From positions 11,785,001-11,849,000 of the forward strand of contig OX335653.1 of assembly GCA_946894095.1 (NCBI GenBank): DNA of 64,000 nt, written 5' to 3'. Each line of letters opens with the position of its first letter. Positions within the stretch are counted from its first letter, which is position 1. Below the pieces are notes generated by a model. That model did not search any database. It was not told the origin of the DNA and saw nothing but the letters and a program-made list of their open reading frames with translations. This document shows positions 46,501 through 55,102 of the stretch, one piece after another. This stretch comes from Incurvaria masculella. Its lineage: Eukaryota > Arthropoda > Insecta > Lepidoptera > Incurvariidae. A program made the position numbers and the translations under genes.

Positions 46501-49500
46501 GCAATAATTATTACCTACAAATAACAATAAATAGTGAAAGTTTGTACTTAAAATTATTTAATTTTTAAAATGTAACACAGTCAAATACAATGCAGTTTTT
46601 ATATAGACTTAGCTGAAAATGATTTATAATAAAATATATTCATTCCAATGTGTCATTTTATTCAAGTACATTTTCTTTTTTTACATCTGAATATATGACG
46701 AATAAACATTTTGTTTTAAATTGTTTAGGTTTGCCACAATTTCTCAGCTTTGACAACAATTATTTGACTAATTTTAATTTATAAGTTCAGTTTTTATTGT
46801 GTGTATTTAGTTTCAAAATTAGTTTTAACTATGACAAGTCCACCTTCTGTACCGCTTTTTGTTCCTTCTTTCCATACATTTTTGTTTTCTTTTATGTTGC
46901 TAAAATCCGATTCTTGACTGTTTTGAACAAATGTTATAATAGAATCCTTGAGCAAACGTGATTTTTTCATTGCTTTTCTTAATTCCTAAATTATTGAATA
47001 TTATCAAGAAATGGCACTAAATAATAAAATAAAATAATAACAGAAACTCACAATGTTTTTGCTACAATCGCCTGTGGCTTTCTTAAATCAATACACAAAA
47101 TAGTGGTTTTCTGAAACTTACATTCTGCGAACCCCTGAGCTGCATTTCCAGTAACACTTCGAACGACAAAGTGCCCACTAAGTTGGTGTCACGACCACAC
47201 CCAACACTTGTGACTCCCAATAAAACCCATGTAATTTTTTATTATCGAATAACGGACGACCTACAACATGGTCCACAGCAATATCCAAATTATCTGAGGG
47301 TGAGTTAAATAGTCGCAACTGGAACCAAAACTAACCGAAAGTAATACTAACTAGTGTCAGAAGTGACATTTTGTCCATACAAATTGTGCAAGTAAGTACT
47401 ACTTTTCGTTAGTTTTAGTTTCAGTTACGACTATTTTTCTCAGCCAACAATTCTGTCTGCGGCAGTAGGTATGTACCTATTAGTCGAGTTTGATACATAC
47501 ATCAGGCATATTACAAGTTACACATCACTGATCGTTAAATCGATTCGAAAACCAATTGCACTAGCTTACACAAAATCGCCCGTCCATGGATTTTTATATT
47601 TATGTATATTTTAAACACATTATTATTATTTTATATTTCTACACAAATATAAAAATTTCATTGACGGGTGATTTAGTGTATTCCTTTAAATGCTTTGTTC
47701 ATGGTATAATCCAGAAAAATAGTTATCGAAGCAATTTAGTGATAAGTCATGCGTAACTCTTAATTGGCCTACTGTTCTAAGAAGATGCGAACTAGTTGGA
47801 CTACACTAAATTCTTATTTAAAATTATCTAGAGTAAACAATCATATTGTCACTGTATTTAATCACGTTTCCACTTCTTTTGTAATAGTTATGCGTATGTT
47901 CCGTCAGTTCTTTTATTACGAATCTGCTCACTCAAACGACAAATTAAAAAAACGATGAACTTTTACAGGTTTCAAATCAGCAATAAAAAAATACCTCTAA
48001 CATTAATTGACACAGTGTACAGCTACTAGTAGTCAGAGCCAACGAAACAACATCGTTGGTTTTAAGACCTCCCCTAAGGATTCTCCCCATAATTTTTACA
48101 TTACATCACACTTTACACAATTGCGTAACATAATGTGTGTGTTGGGGACATTTTTAGTGACATCATTGAATGCTCTTGTCGCAACACTATTTATAATTAA
48201 TCAAAAACTTGCCGTTTGCTCTAGCTAATAAAAATACGACCGTAAGCTTAGTCACTCCATCCTCGTAGGCTGCAGGAGGAGCAAGCTAGCCGGCGCTCGG
48301 ACGAGGAGCGCGCCAGGTCTCTGGGACAGAAGGCAGCGGCGGCGGAGACGCGAGCCGCGGGGGCGGAGGGCGACCTGAGGATAGAGAGGGAGTGGAGGAT
48401 ATCTCTTCAGGTAGCTACCGCCAAACGAGCCTTCAATACCAGAGGGTTTACCATAGTCAATTAGCTCACTAACAGGCAAGTGAGTAATCAAATTTGACGT
48501 TTGGTTTTATTTCGTACCATGCTGTAAAACAATGTTTTATTCGACCGCAATGTACCAGTTACCAATGCACAAAATGCAACTAAACATCAGATTTAATCAC
48601 TCATTTGCCCGCTCAACCGGTGAGTTAACTTACCATGGTAACCCCATAAGTCGAACAGCAGGTTACTGCCATGAATGCATATGCGATCATCCTAACTGTT
48701 CGCTATTAATACAGAACTGCAAGCTCTGCCTACTCTGATAGTGGTAAATATCTGTAATGGTACTTACCTATGTGTGCCTAAGTAAACATGATTTAGGGCT
48801 GATTTTTCAATAGTCAGATAAACATATAACAGGTCAGTAATGAGTACTTAGCGCTGGGAAGAGAAGGACAAGTGACGGTTAGGTATAAGCCCACTCACCT
48901 CACTAGGCCGAACTCCAAGACTCCGGACAGACTTCCCGGCTCCTGGATATTTCTCGCAGACACGGCACAAGAAGTTTTCTTAAAATACAAGCGTCTTTTT
49001 CGCAGGTCACATCGTATAACACATTCCCAAAAATATGTTCTTCCGTTCTTCCGAAATGTCGTCCGTTTTTGCTCGCGCGCGTTGACATAGTTCCCCTTCT
49101 TCCGCTCGCCGCTTAGTCAGTCGCGTCGCGGAGATCTGTTTGATCTCCGCGAGAAACTGAGTGGGCGCAGGGTTCCGTGGAGAGGTAGATGGTCGGATTC
49201 GGGATCGCGCTAAGTACATCGTTACAAACAGCCAGATAACTGTTCGATGGATTTATTTATGCTTCTGCTTATCCATCAGATAAAGTTTATTTTTATGTAT
49301 ATGTTTATTAGTAAAATTATAATTCGATTATTGTGGCAGAAGATATAATCCTCCGGCAATGACTATCCGTCTTTTGACAAACGTGAATTTGTACTACCAG
49401 TCCAATAAGTACTATCTGAGGATTGAAAAATCGGTCCTTAGGCAAATAAATAACTTGGCGTTAGTGGTCATGAGACCACTAACGCCACCTTGGAAAACTC

Positions 49501-52500
49501 TTAAAAACATGTAATTTCATAAACGAAAATGTAGATGGCGCAAAATTTACCTACCACTTGATTACGAAACTATGCATGTTGTACAGACAGAGGGCGTTAC
49601 AAAACATGGCGACCATTTTAGTAAGCAATATGCGTACACACAGCTGTAGATCTTGTTTATATGTAATTCCTCGTGGTGTTCACACGTCATTTTGTCTGCA
49701 AATGTATATGATGAGAGTTCACCCCAATTGAAATAACACTGATTATTTAAATTAAAAGCATGCAGAAGTGATGTTTTTAACGGGTTTCTAAATGTGTCCC
49801 GACATATACATATATTGTAGCGTTGTGTGTGACTGTTACATAGCGCTAAACAATAAGGTCACCATCCCACAATTTTTTTAACATTATTATAACAAAACCA
49901 ATGGACCTAAAATGTTTTTTTATGTAAACAGTAGGTTATATTAGCCCAAAACCTCATTAGAACTAGGTGACATGCCAGGCCCTTCCTTTTATTGCACGGC
50001 TACATTGAACCGGATGAAAAACGGAGATCATTGCCGCTGAGACTATCGTTCATTCAATGCCATTTTACCAACTCTGGCAGGATTAACCATAGTAACTAGT
50101 ACATTAGTAAGGAAGGGGACAACAAATCCCTTAAGGATGTTCCGGCCCATACAATGTTTTATTTACACAGAACGCAAAAAGTATTGCACTTTAAGGCACG
50201 AATTCGTCAAACTACCCTATCGCAAAACGCCCTCTTATTTTAAGATTATACTTATACTTCCCATCCTGACTAGTTCCACTGCAGAAGCATACAATACCAC
50301 TCCAACATAACCATATTAGTGATTAATACATAACCACTTCAATTAATCTATTTGGATATTTTAATTAAATATTGCCAATGTTAAAACCTTTCGGCAGTCT
50401 AGCAGTTAGGATAGGATAGTAAAAATTTATTTCAACTACATATTATTTTTCAGGATTCAATGATGAAGGACAGAGAAAAAATTTCTTTGATGGCACAAGA
50501 AATTGAATCTTTGAAAGCTATAGGACAGGTAAGTGCTAGCTAATGTTTTTATCAATAACACAGATAACATATATATAGGTAACGGATATCACCGTTTCGC
50601 ATTGGTCATGGTAATCTGAATCCTGCTTTAGATCGATGATAAACCAAAAATGTGTTTGTTTATTTCTAAAATCTAATTTGAATGCTCCTAAATGTCGCCG
50701 TTTAAACTCATCATACCCATAAATAATTTCATTTCTGCGATATAGATATTTTTTCAAGAAAATGAAGGGAAATTTTTTAAATGCATATTGCAAAATAACA
50801 TGATGTTTGTATACTTGTCCATGGAGTTATGCTTAAGCACTGCCGCAGTGAGACCTCAACACTTATGTCGATAATTCCTAATAAAACCCCAACACAAGAC
50901 CTCTTCTCATGACGCTGTTCAAAATCTTCCCTGCTAGTACATGCCCACCGGCAATGCAACTCGGTCTGTAATACTGACAGGCTAGGCAAAACTCATCTAT
51001 GATATATTTTAAAAGTCATCAACCTGGTAAAATAAAAAGAACTTACATGGTTCAGATACAAATTGAATTATTAGCTTTTTTGCCGATTCCTTTATCTTAT
51101 TCCGAAATCTTAAAATCAAGAAGCTGGGTCCAATCTCAGCGTAACTACACTAAAATCTAGCAATTTAGCTATCGAATCTCAGTCGAATGGCGGCAGTGTA
51201 GCCACTAGTTGTGATAGTGGAAAACGTCTAACCGTAGTTAGTTCGCTTATTGATTTGGGACGCGCAACACCGAATTTTCATTGCACTAAATAGCGTTCTA
51301 TGAAGTTTTTATCTGTTATTACATGTACTTACTCGAGAAAATCACTAGTAAGCAATTTCGTTAGCAAAACGCTTTCGTCGGCAGTGGTATGTAAAAATAG
51401 CTACGCTGCCCCCATGCAAACGAGTTTCGGTTGCTACTTCCGTCCATCGATGCTCGCTGCCACATCCACATGCATGAAATAGCATGAGCCCCGTGATATT
51501 AAACGTGTGCCCTAAACTTGTCATCCTCCACAGAAATACGTCATTCTCCAAGAGGAGCAGCATACGCTGAGGTCTCAGTACACGGAGGCGCAGCGCACGC
51601 TGGAGGAGGTGGGCGCGACGCTCAGCGAGAACAAGCTGCAGCTGGCGGAGCTGCTGGAGACGCGCGGCGCGGACGGGGCGGCGCGGCCCGAGGAGGCCGC
51701 GTGGGCGAGCGACCGCGACACAGCCCAATGCACCGCGTGCGCCAAGGAGTTCAACATCACGCGACGGAAAGTGAGTAGTGACTCTTAGGCAGAGATAAAT
51801 ACTGCGCGTTCTGTTTTGAACTGTAAACGAGTACAGTGCTTAAAGCGTATGCAAGCGTCCTGAATCAGATTACACGCTCAAAGCTGTAAGCATCGCAAAC
51901 TTTTCGGACCGTTTGGGTTACGGAAACAAAACCACAAACATGATTCAAATTACATTATTAGTCGTAGTTCACCTCAAATTCAACAGTTTGTAAAAAAAAA
52001 CAATGGAACTGGAAAGACGATAGACTACGCTAAGAAACATCAAAATGTCACACTGACAGTTTCACACACAGTGACCTACCTCCAAAGCGTGAACACTGTG
52101 TACGGCATTGAGTGATATAACAATGACGTCATACTGTGACGCCATTTTGAGGTGCTTTGGTAACGATGGTTCAAATCGGACCGCGACCATGGTCGTAACA
52201 GGTATGGACGTAATGTCAATTTTGGCATTAGATAATAATACTTTCGGTAAGTAAGTGTTAGTTCCAGTTCCGACAATTTAGCTCAGCCTTAGTTCTATTC
52301 CTCAAGTTCAATTATACCACTTCCTAGAGGAGCAGCACACGCTGAGGTCTCAGTACATGAAGGCGCAACGCACGCTGGAGAAGGTGGAAGCGACCAGCGA
52401 GAACAAGCTACACGCTGGAGTTACAACATCTGGAGATGCGCGGCGCGGATGGGGTAGCCCAGAACCGGAAAATATACCACTGTTCTTTATACCTGACTAA

Positions 52501-52650
52501 CATTTGATGTCTTCATGTTTGCAGCACCACTGCCGTCGCTGCGGTCACATATTCTGCGGCGCGTGCAGCGAGCGCACGGTCGCGCTGGCCGGAGGCAGCC
52601 GTCCCGTGCGAGTCTGCGACGCGTGCTACGCGGAGGTGCGTCTCGCGTAG
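31599..52650 (+). CDS. RUFY: RUN and FYVE domain-containing protein (RUFY family)
   Basis: Fourteen exons with consistent phases encode 682 residues: 31599-31833, 35023-35201, 35437-35546, 35920-36127, 37256-37428, 38888-39024, 41457-41515, 41694-41822, 42536-42676, 45340-45437, 48269-48410, 50454-50528, 51534-51770 and 52525-52650. Exon 1 carries [17 protein letters not shown], very close to vertebrate RUFY3. Residues about 80-300 form the RUN domain ([43 protein letters not shown]). Residues about 300-610 are Glu/Lys/Leu-rich coiled coil including [18 protein letters not shown]. Residues about 622-682 are a FYVE zinc finger with [22 protein letters not shown] and VCDACY ligands. Family members bind PI3P and small GTPases on endosomes. 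The length fits RUFY1/2 (about 650-710). The start is the first ATG in frame in exon 1. Introns hold partial copies of exons 2, 4 and 13. Confidence 0.97.
31960..32831. mobile_element. 872 bp non-autonomous element with 15 bp TIRs and 10 bp target duplication
   Basis: Perfect 15 bp inverted ends (AGGAAATGCAATCTC at 31960-31974, its complement at 32817-32831) are flanked by AGTTCAGTGT at 31950-31959 and 32832-32841. A 9-11 bp duplication is typical of the Mutator superfamily (family knowledge). Both subterminal regions are dense in GCGAGATCTCGC-like words and the middle is very AT-rich. No transposase is present. It lies in RUFY intron 1. Confidence 0.85.
32956..32994. repeat. 39 bp palindrome
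   Basis: AAAGTTTTCTGTGTAA and its exact complement flank TTAATAA, which is itself almost symmetric. It may be a very short hairpin element or a footprint. Confidence 0.7.
33130..33290 (-). repeat. SINE middle fragment
   Basis: It carries the CAATGGTAC, CCTACAACCTAGTAAGTAGG and GGTTCCGAACCATG blocks of the SINE body and lacks both ends. Confidence 0.6.
33310..33490 (-). repeat. Dispersed repeat, partner of 5750-5960
   Basis: CACGTCACTTTTAGTG and the GATTTTTTGTCC-TTT block are the reverse complement of blocks in 5750-5960. Confidence 0.55.
34401..35022 (+). repeat. Tandem array of four partial RUFY exon 2 copies
   Basis: A CAG acceptor followed by CTCGCGAGCC begins at 34401, 34555, 34710 and 34865, and a fifth time at 35020 where the real exon 2 follows. 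Spacings are 154, 155, 155 and 155 bp. The first 40 bases after each acceptor match exon 2. After that the copies have lost several bases and the reading frame. Units 2 to 4 are nearly identical to one another, so the array was recently amplified or homogenised. Each unit also contains GGGCGTATGT, a possible donor. Splicing it in would add 74 bases and shift the frame. Confidence 0.9.
36128..36540 (+). repeat. In-frame tandem duplications of RUFY exon 4 3' half
   Basis: The segment from GGAGACACTCGAGGAGTAC through the donor AAGGTAAGTCTACAGC and about 50 bp of intron is repeated with an exact 180 bp period (start points near 36013, 36193 and 36373). Donors lie at 36128, 36308 and 36488. Since 180 is divisible by three and the frame stays open from exon 4 to 36553, use of the second or third donor would add 60 or 120 residues in frame. 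The first donor gives the RUN domain expected from the family. Confidence 0.92.
36541..36770 (+). repeat. Older decayed copy of RUFY exon 4
   Basis: It contains CACGTGCTTTTGGAGCAACGC, GAGGAGTACCTGGAGCCGCA and GGAGGCGGTGCTCG, matching exon 4 with substitutions. An in-frame TAG in CGCTAGGAG breaks the coding sequence. It keeps bases 5' of the 180 bp unit, so it arose by a separate, earlier event. Confidence 0.8.
37522..37654. repeat. Long hairpin element with TGACGTCA ends
   Basis: Arms of about 62 bp (37522-37583 and 37593-37654) are inverted complements with about two mismatches around a 9-base loop. Each end carries TGACGTCA, the CRE/ATF palindrome. A third arm copy in the left orientation follows at about 37694-37760, and diverged ones lie near 47397-47445 and 52228-52290. 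It is located in RUFY intron 5. Confidence 0.85.
37770..38887. other. RUFY intron 5, remainder
   Basis: AT-rich intron sequence with no supported exon or full element. The minus-strand frame at 37961-38329 (122 codons) has no motif I recognise. Confidence 0.4.
39025..41456. other. RUFY intron 6
   Basis: No coding exon was recognised in about 2.4 kb. It contains a tRNA-headed repeat at 40415-40515, a SINE head fragment at 41325-41356, and near 39560-39640 a stretch similar to one near 34010-34085. Confidence 0.5.
40415..40515 (-). repeat. tRNA-headed SINE fragment of a second family
   Basis: On the minus strand GGCTAATTGGCACAGCGGC resembles an A-box region and GGGAGTTCGATTCCTAG a B-box region. 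The arms do not pair as a tRNA, and the sequence continues without a tRNA 3' end. Confidence 0.5.
42000..42175 (+). repeat. SINE 3' half
   Basis: It contains GGTCCTGGCATAGCACC, GTGGTATTAGCCATCCATG and the CAGGTTGCATATAAAAAAG tail. It lies in RUFY intron 8. Confidence 0.7.
42878..42990 (-). repeat. RTE-like LINE 3' fragment
   Basis: It is the reverse complement of part of 22200-22330, including the GTCAGTCAGTCAGCGTGT tail side. Confidence 0.6.
43579..43899 (+). CDS. RUFY: Alternative 3' terminal exon of RUFY (isoform without FYVE)
   Basis: After an AG acceptor at 43577-43578, 106 codons run to TAG at 43897. It starts in phase 0 with GAATGCGAG (ECE). The normal exon 10 at 45340 starts in the same phase with GAATGTGAG (ECE) and has a similar heptad pattern, so the two look mutually exclusive. 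Codon use is GC-rich, unlike the flanks. Past the coiled coil it gives a Ser/Lys-rich tail ending in a charged [13 protein letters not shown] sequence. Splicing exon 9 to it yields a 563-residue protein with RUN and coiled coil but no FYVE. Vertebrate RUFY3 also has a short form lacking FYVE. The polypyrimidine tract before the acceptor is weak. Confidence 0.85.
   Translation, partial: ECEAELTQKGEMVSRLQVKAEQIGKILQNLEKYNQFLGSDNDLARALKSPTANLDAFNARLDRAKGGGSKSGKSKDSEGQPPSKKLDLKEIPPFRHRTNNERKEPE
44184..44189 (+). terminator. Poly(A) signal for the short RUFY isoform
   Basis: AATAAA occurs 285 bp after the stop codon of the alternative terminal exon and is followed by T/G-rich sequence. A second AATAAA lies near 44475. 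Confidence 0.6.
45438..46790. other. RUFY intron 10, left part
   Basis: AT-rich intron with no recognised repeat family. The frames at 45510-45722 and 45706-45963 have no motif or splice support. Confidence 0.4.
46794..47235 (-). CDS. Possible nested gene or relic, last two exons, unidentified
   Basis: A terminal exon at 46794-46985 (63 codons plus stop) follows a TTTAG acceptor. Its stop codon overlaps a minus-strand AATAAA. A preceding exon ends at 47122 with a good GTAAGT donor in the matching phase (0) and encodes [18 protein letters not shown]. The joined product is basic and helical ([15 protein letters not shown], then a hydrophilic tail). Further upstream the open frame changes: 47185-47310 is open in another frame ([17 protein letters not shown]). 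This may mean another intron, or a frameshift in a pseudogene. I do not recognise the family. It lies wholly inside RUFY intron 10 on the opposite strand. Confidence 0.45.
47390..47450. repeat. Arm copy of the 37.5 kb hairpin family
   Basis: AGTACTACTTTTCGTTAG and GTTACGACTATTT match the left arm at 37532-37575. Confidence 0.65.
48432..48645. repeat. Palindromic MITE-like repeat, partner of 29845-30055
   Basis: It shares GCACAAAATGCAACTAAACA, CAGATTTAATCACTCA and TTACCATGGTAACCCC with the partner. It begins just after RUFY exon 11. Confidence 0.65.
48796..49437. mobile_element. PIF/Harbinger-type MITE carrying a nested insertion
   Basis: The ends GGGCTGATTTTTCAAT and ATTGAAAAATCGGTCC are inverted and flanked by TTA (48793-48795 and 49438-49440), a TWA-type target duplication. 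Compared with the 230 bp relative at 61976-62205, this copy has about 390 extra bases in the middle. Confidence 0.8.
48837..49225. mobile_element. Element nested in the MITE
   Basis: The insert is bounded by GTAATGAGTACTTAGCGC and GCGCTAAGTACATCGTTAC, imperfect inverted ends. Its exact target duplication is unclear. No coding sequence was recognised. Confidence 0.6.
49918..50130 (-). repeat. SINE, diverged
   Basis: It has blocks GACATGCCAGGCCC, GCACGGCTACATTGAACC and AGTAAGGAAGGGGAC of the SINE body but no clear head. Confidence 0.65.
50131..50215 (+). repeat. End fragment of the GGATGTTCCGACCCATA MITE
   Basis: It matches the left 85 bp of the intact copy at 62231-62598, including the TTAA and the CGCAAAAAGTATTGCACTTT block. 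Confidence 0.7.
51808..51960 (+). repeat. Dispersed repeat, partner of 21825-21960
   Basis: Shared blocks are TTTTGAACTGTAAACGA, AATCAGATTACACGCTC and GTAAGCATC. It lies directly after RUFY exon 13. Confidence 0.65.
52320..52462 (+). repeat. Decayed partial copy of RUFY exon 13
   Basis: AGAGGAGCAGCACACGCTGA, GGTCTCAGTACA, CGCACGCTGGAG, AGCGAGAACAAGCT and GCGCGGCGCGGA follow the order of 51549-51680 with substitutions and deletions. The frame is broken and no donor survives. It lies between exons 13 and 14. Confidence 0.85.
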
Positions 52651-54520
52651 CATCGTTTGTGAATAGTAAAGATAGGGCTTTTCTGCAGGCTTATGTTTGA
52701 GTAAGTCAATCATCTCACGATAAATAATTGAATTCACTTCCATAAGAGCGTAAGTGAAAACATAAAATGTGGTATGCGGTATCGGCCCAGTATGGAATGG
52801 CATAATTGTCAAACTTACTGTTTCATGGTGCATGGTCCGGAAACAGTAAGTTTGACAATTATTCTATTCTGATGCTCTCATTATTTGTTCAAACTTTTTT
52901 TATGTATATTTGAATATGCATTATACTCAAAGCCGTGAAAGTTGGAAAGCCCATGGGCGTCGTCGGGCACCTCTTATGGGACAATCTGGTGTATGCCAAT
53001 TGAGGTGCTTAACAGTAAAAAAAAACAAGAGATTCTTTAAATTATAGCTAGACCATCAATCTACAAATTACTTTTTTTATTATCTCTCGTGGTTAAATAT
53101 TAATTATTAAATGTCATTGCACTTACGCCCTTATAGAATTGATTGCAATCCCTAACATATGTAAATAAGAGTATTAACCTTGCAAGAAAGACAGTTCCAA
53201 AGAGCTTACTACAATGATACTAGTGAAACTGTGCGGTTCATATTAGTTCCATGTTAAATACCACAACTCCTCTGTTTTAGTCCTTTATGACTATCTTTTT
53301 CGCATATGCGGAAATGTATATTTGTTTTAATTTTCATTGAGATGGTTACTAAGATGATATCGAGAGTATCACAAAGGATTTGCCCGTAATTTTAATTAGC
53401 CTAATCGCAAAATGTTGCTTTCCACTAAATAATCGATTGCATGAAATGTCTGAAATTATAATGGTGGAATAAAGTGAAATATCTATTAATTTCTATTGAA
53501 CTTAGTAATTGGAAAAGCTCTGAACACGCCAATTTGAATCTCACACAGGGTCAGTCTCTGCGGTCATTTTTACGGAAATGTAACTGATCTTAATTTGACT
53601 GACGTGGCCCAAATCTATTGGCGGCTATGACGGAGGTCGAGGAGCTCGAAACATTTTAAAAAACCTTTAAATCTTTTAAAATTCGTACAGTTTTGTTAGC
53701 ATTTCGTGTATTTGTATTAACCTCGTTACCTCTTGATGCTATTTAAAAAAAACCGACAATCGTCGTTTCTTTGCTGACAGTCAAGGGACTTGAGCCAGTC
53801 CTCGGACTACTTGGTGACGTTTCTAATCCGTATAAAGTTGATTTAAAAAGGATCATTCTTAATTTGGAAGTACTTTTCCAAAAACGTATCTCAAGGTCTC
53901 GAACACGGATGACTTTTATCATATGTTAAAGAAGGAACTTATTTTTTCTATGCTATTATATTTTGATACTAATGTAATATTCATAGCTTTCATGAAGCTT
54001 AGTGCACTCAATAATCTTTTTTAGAAGACGAATATGATGGCTTTAATATGTTTTACAAATGTACAGTATTTTTTAGAAACTTCAAACCAGCATACATTTT
54101 AAAATCAAAGCATTTTTTTTATAATGTAGGCTATTTAGAGCTTACATTATATGTTAATTTATATCATGAAAAGATGTACAAGCCAACCTTTATTTTGATC
54201 TTTCACAATGTTTTAATGCACAAATATTTTTGGTACCTATAACTGATAATAACCTAAAGCTTACTCGAATCACTATTCTCTTAAAAAAATCATTTGGATT
54301 TTTTTAAATTGTTTACTAGTGTGTTTGTGCTACAAAAAAGAATGGTGAGGTTACATTAAATATTGGTGCTTGAGAATGAAATGTTTGATATTTTTTAAAT
54401 AATATTCCCAGGAACTCTTGGCGATTAATAAATATTGTAAAAGAGTTCTTTTTCGTATGGAGAGCTAATGTTGGGATATCACTCGCCAGGAGTGTGGCGA
54501 CAATAAACCACTTGATTTGA
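52651..54520 (+). other. Likely RUFY 3' UTR
   Basis: AT-rich sequence after the RUFY stop with no other gene. AATAAA candidates lie at 53468, 54427 and 54502. The last two cluster just before the presumed end of the convergent carboxypeptidase transcript. Confidence 0.5.
52804..52860. repeat. Perfect 20 bp hairpin in the RUFY 3' UTR
   Basis: AATTGTCAAACTTACTGTTT and its exact complement flank a 17-base loop, 154 bp after the RUFY stop codon. It could fold in the transcript. Confidence 0.75.
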
Positions 54521-54569
54521 TATTTATATTAATGAATTGAAATTATTTTTGTCTTAAAAACACTTTATT
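54427..54569. terminator. Convergent poly(A) signals, RUFY (+) and carboxypeptidase (-)
   Basis: Plus-strand AATAAA at 54427 and 54502 and a minus-strand AATAAA at 54564-54569 face each other. This suggests the two transcripts end within about 60-140 bp of each other. Confidence 0.5.
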
Positions 54570-55102
54570 GTAAATGGGAGAAGAAACTTTCATTGTCTGC
54601 TAACGCCATCAAGTAAGTAATGACGTCGGAGTAGCGACTGAAACTCATCCGTATAGCGGCAGCGTAGCCACGTTTTCATGATACTCGTAATACGCTGACA
54701 GTAGCGCCGGTCAGTCACATCGAATGTTTGTAGCACGAAACGGCGTCCTTTGCAGTTCTTACCTGTCGTCGGAACTCGAGAACATCAGATGTGAGCGAAT
54801 CGGTTAGCGAACTGGCTTGCCGGCGCTCCCGTCAATTAAATAAGCGGTCCCATCTTTGCTTACTCGATGGCTAACGCTCACACGGTTAATTAATGTCTAA
54901 GTATGTAGAAAAATATGCAGATTGAGCTATATTTTTCATTGTTATCTCAAAATTTACGAAAATGTAAGTCCCCGAAAACTTATTAAAAAATTGGTACCTA
55001 ATATGTTAATAAAATACAAGTGATGGAATAACAGAATCTGGCTTTATATTTCTTTCCCAGTGGTATCTTAACAGCAGCCATCTATTCGATCTCGTTTATC
55101 GA

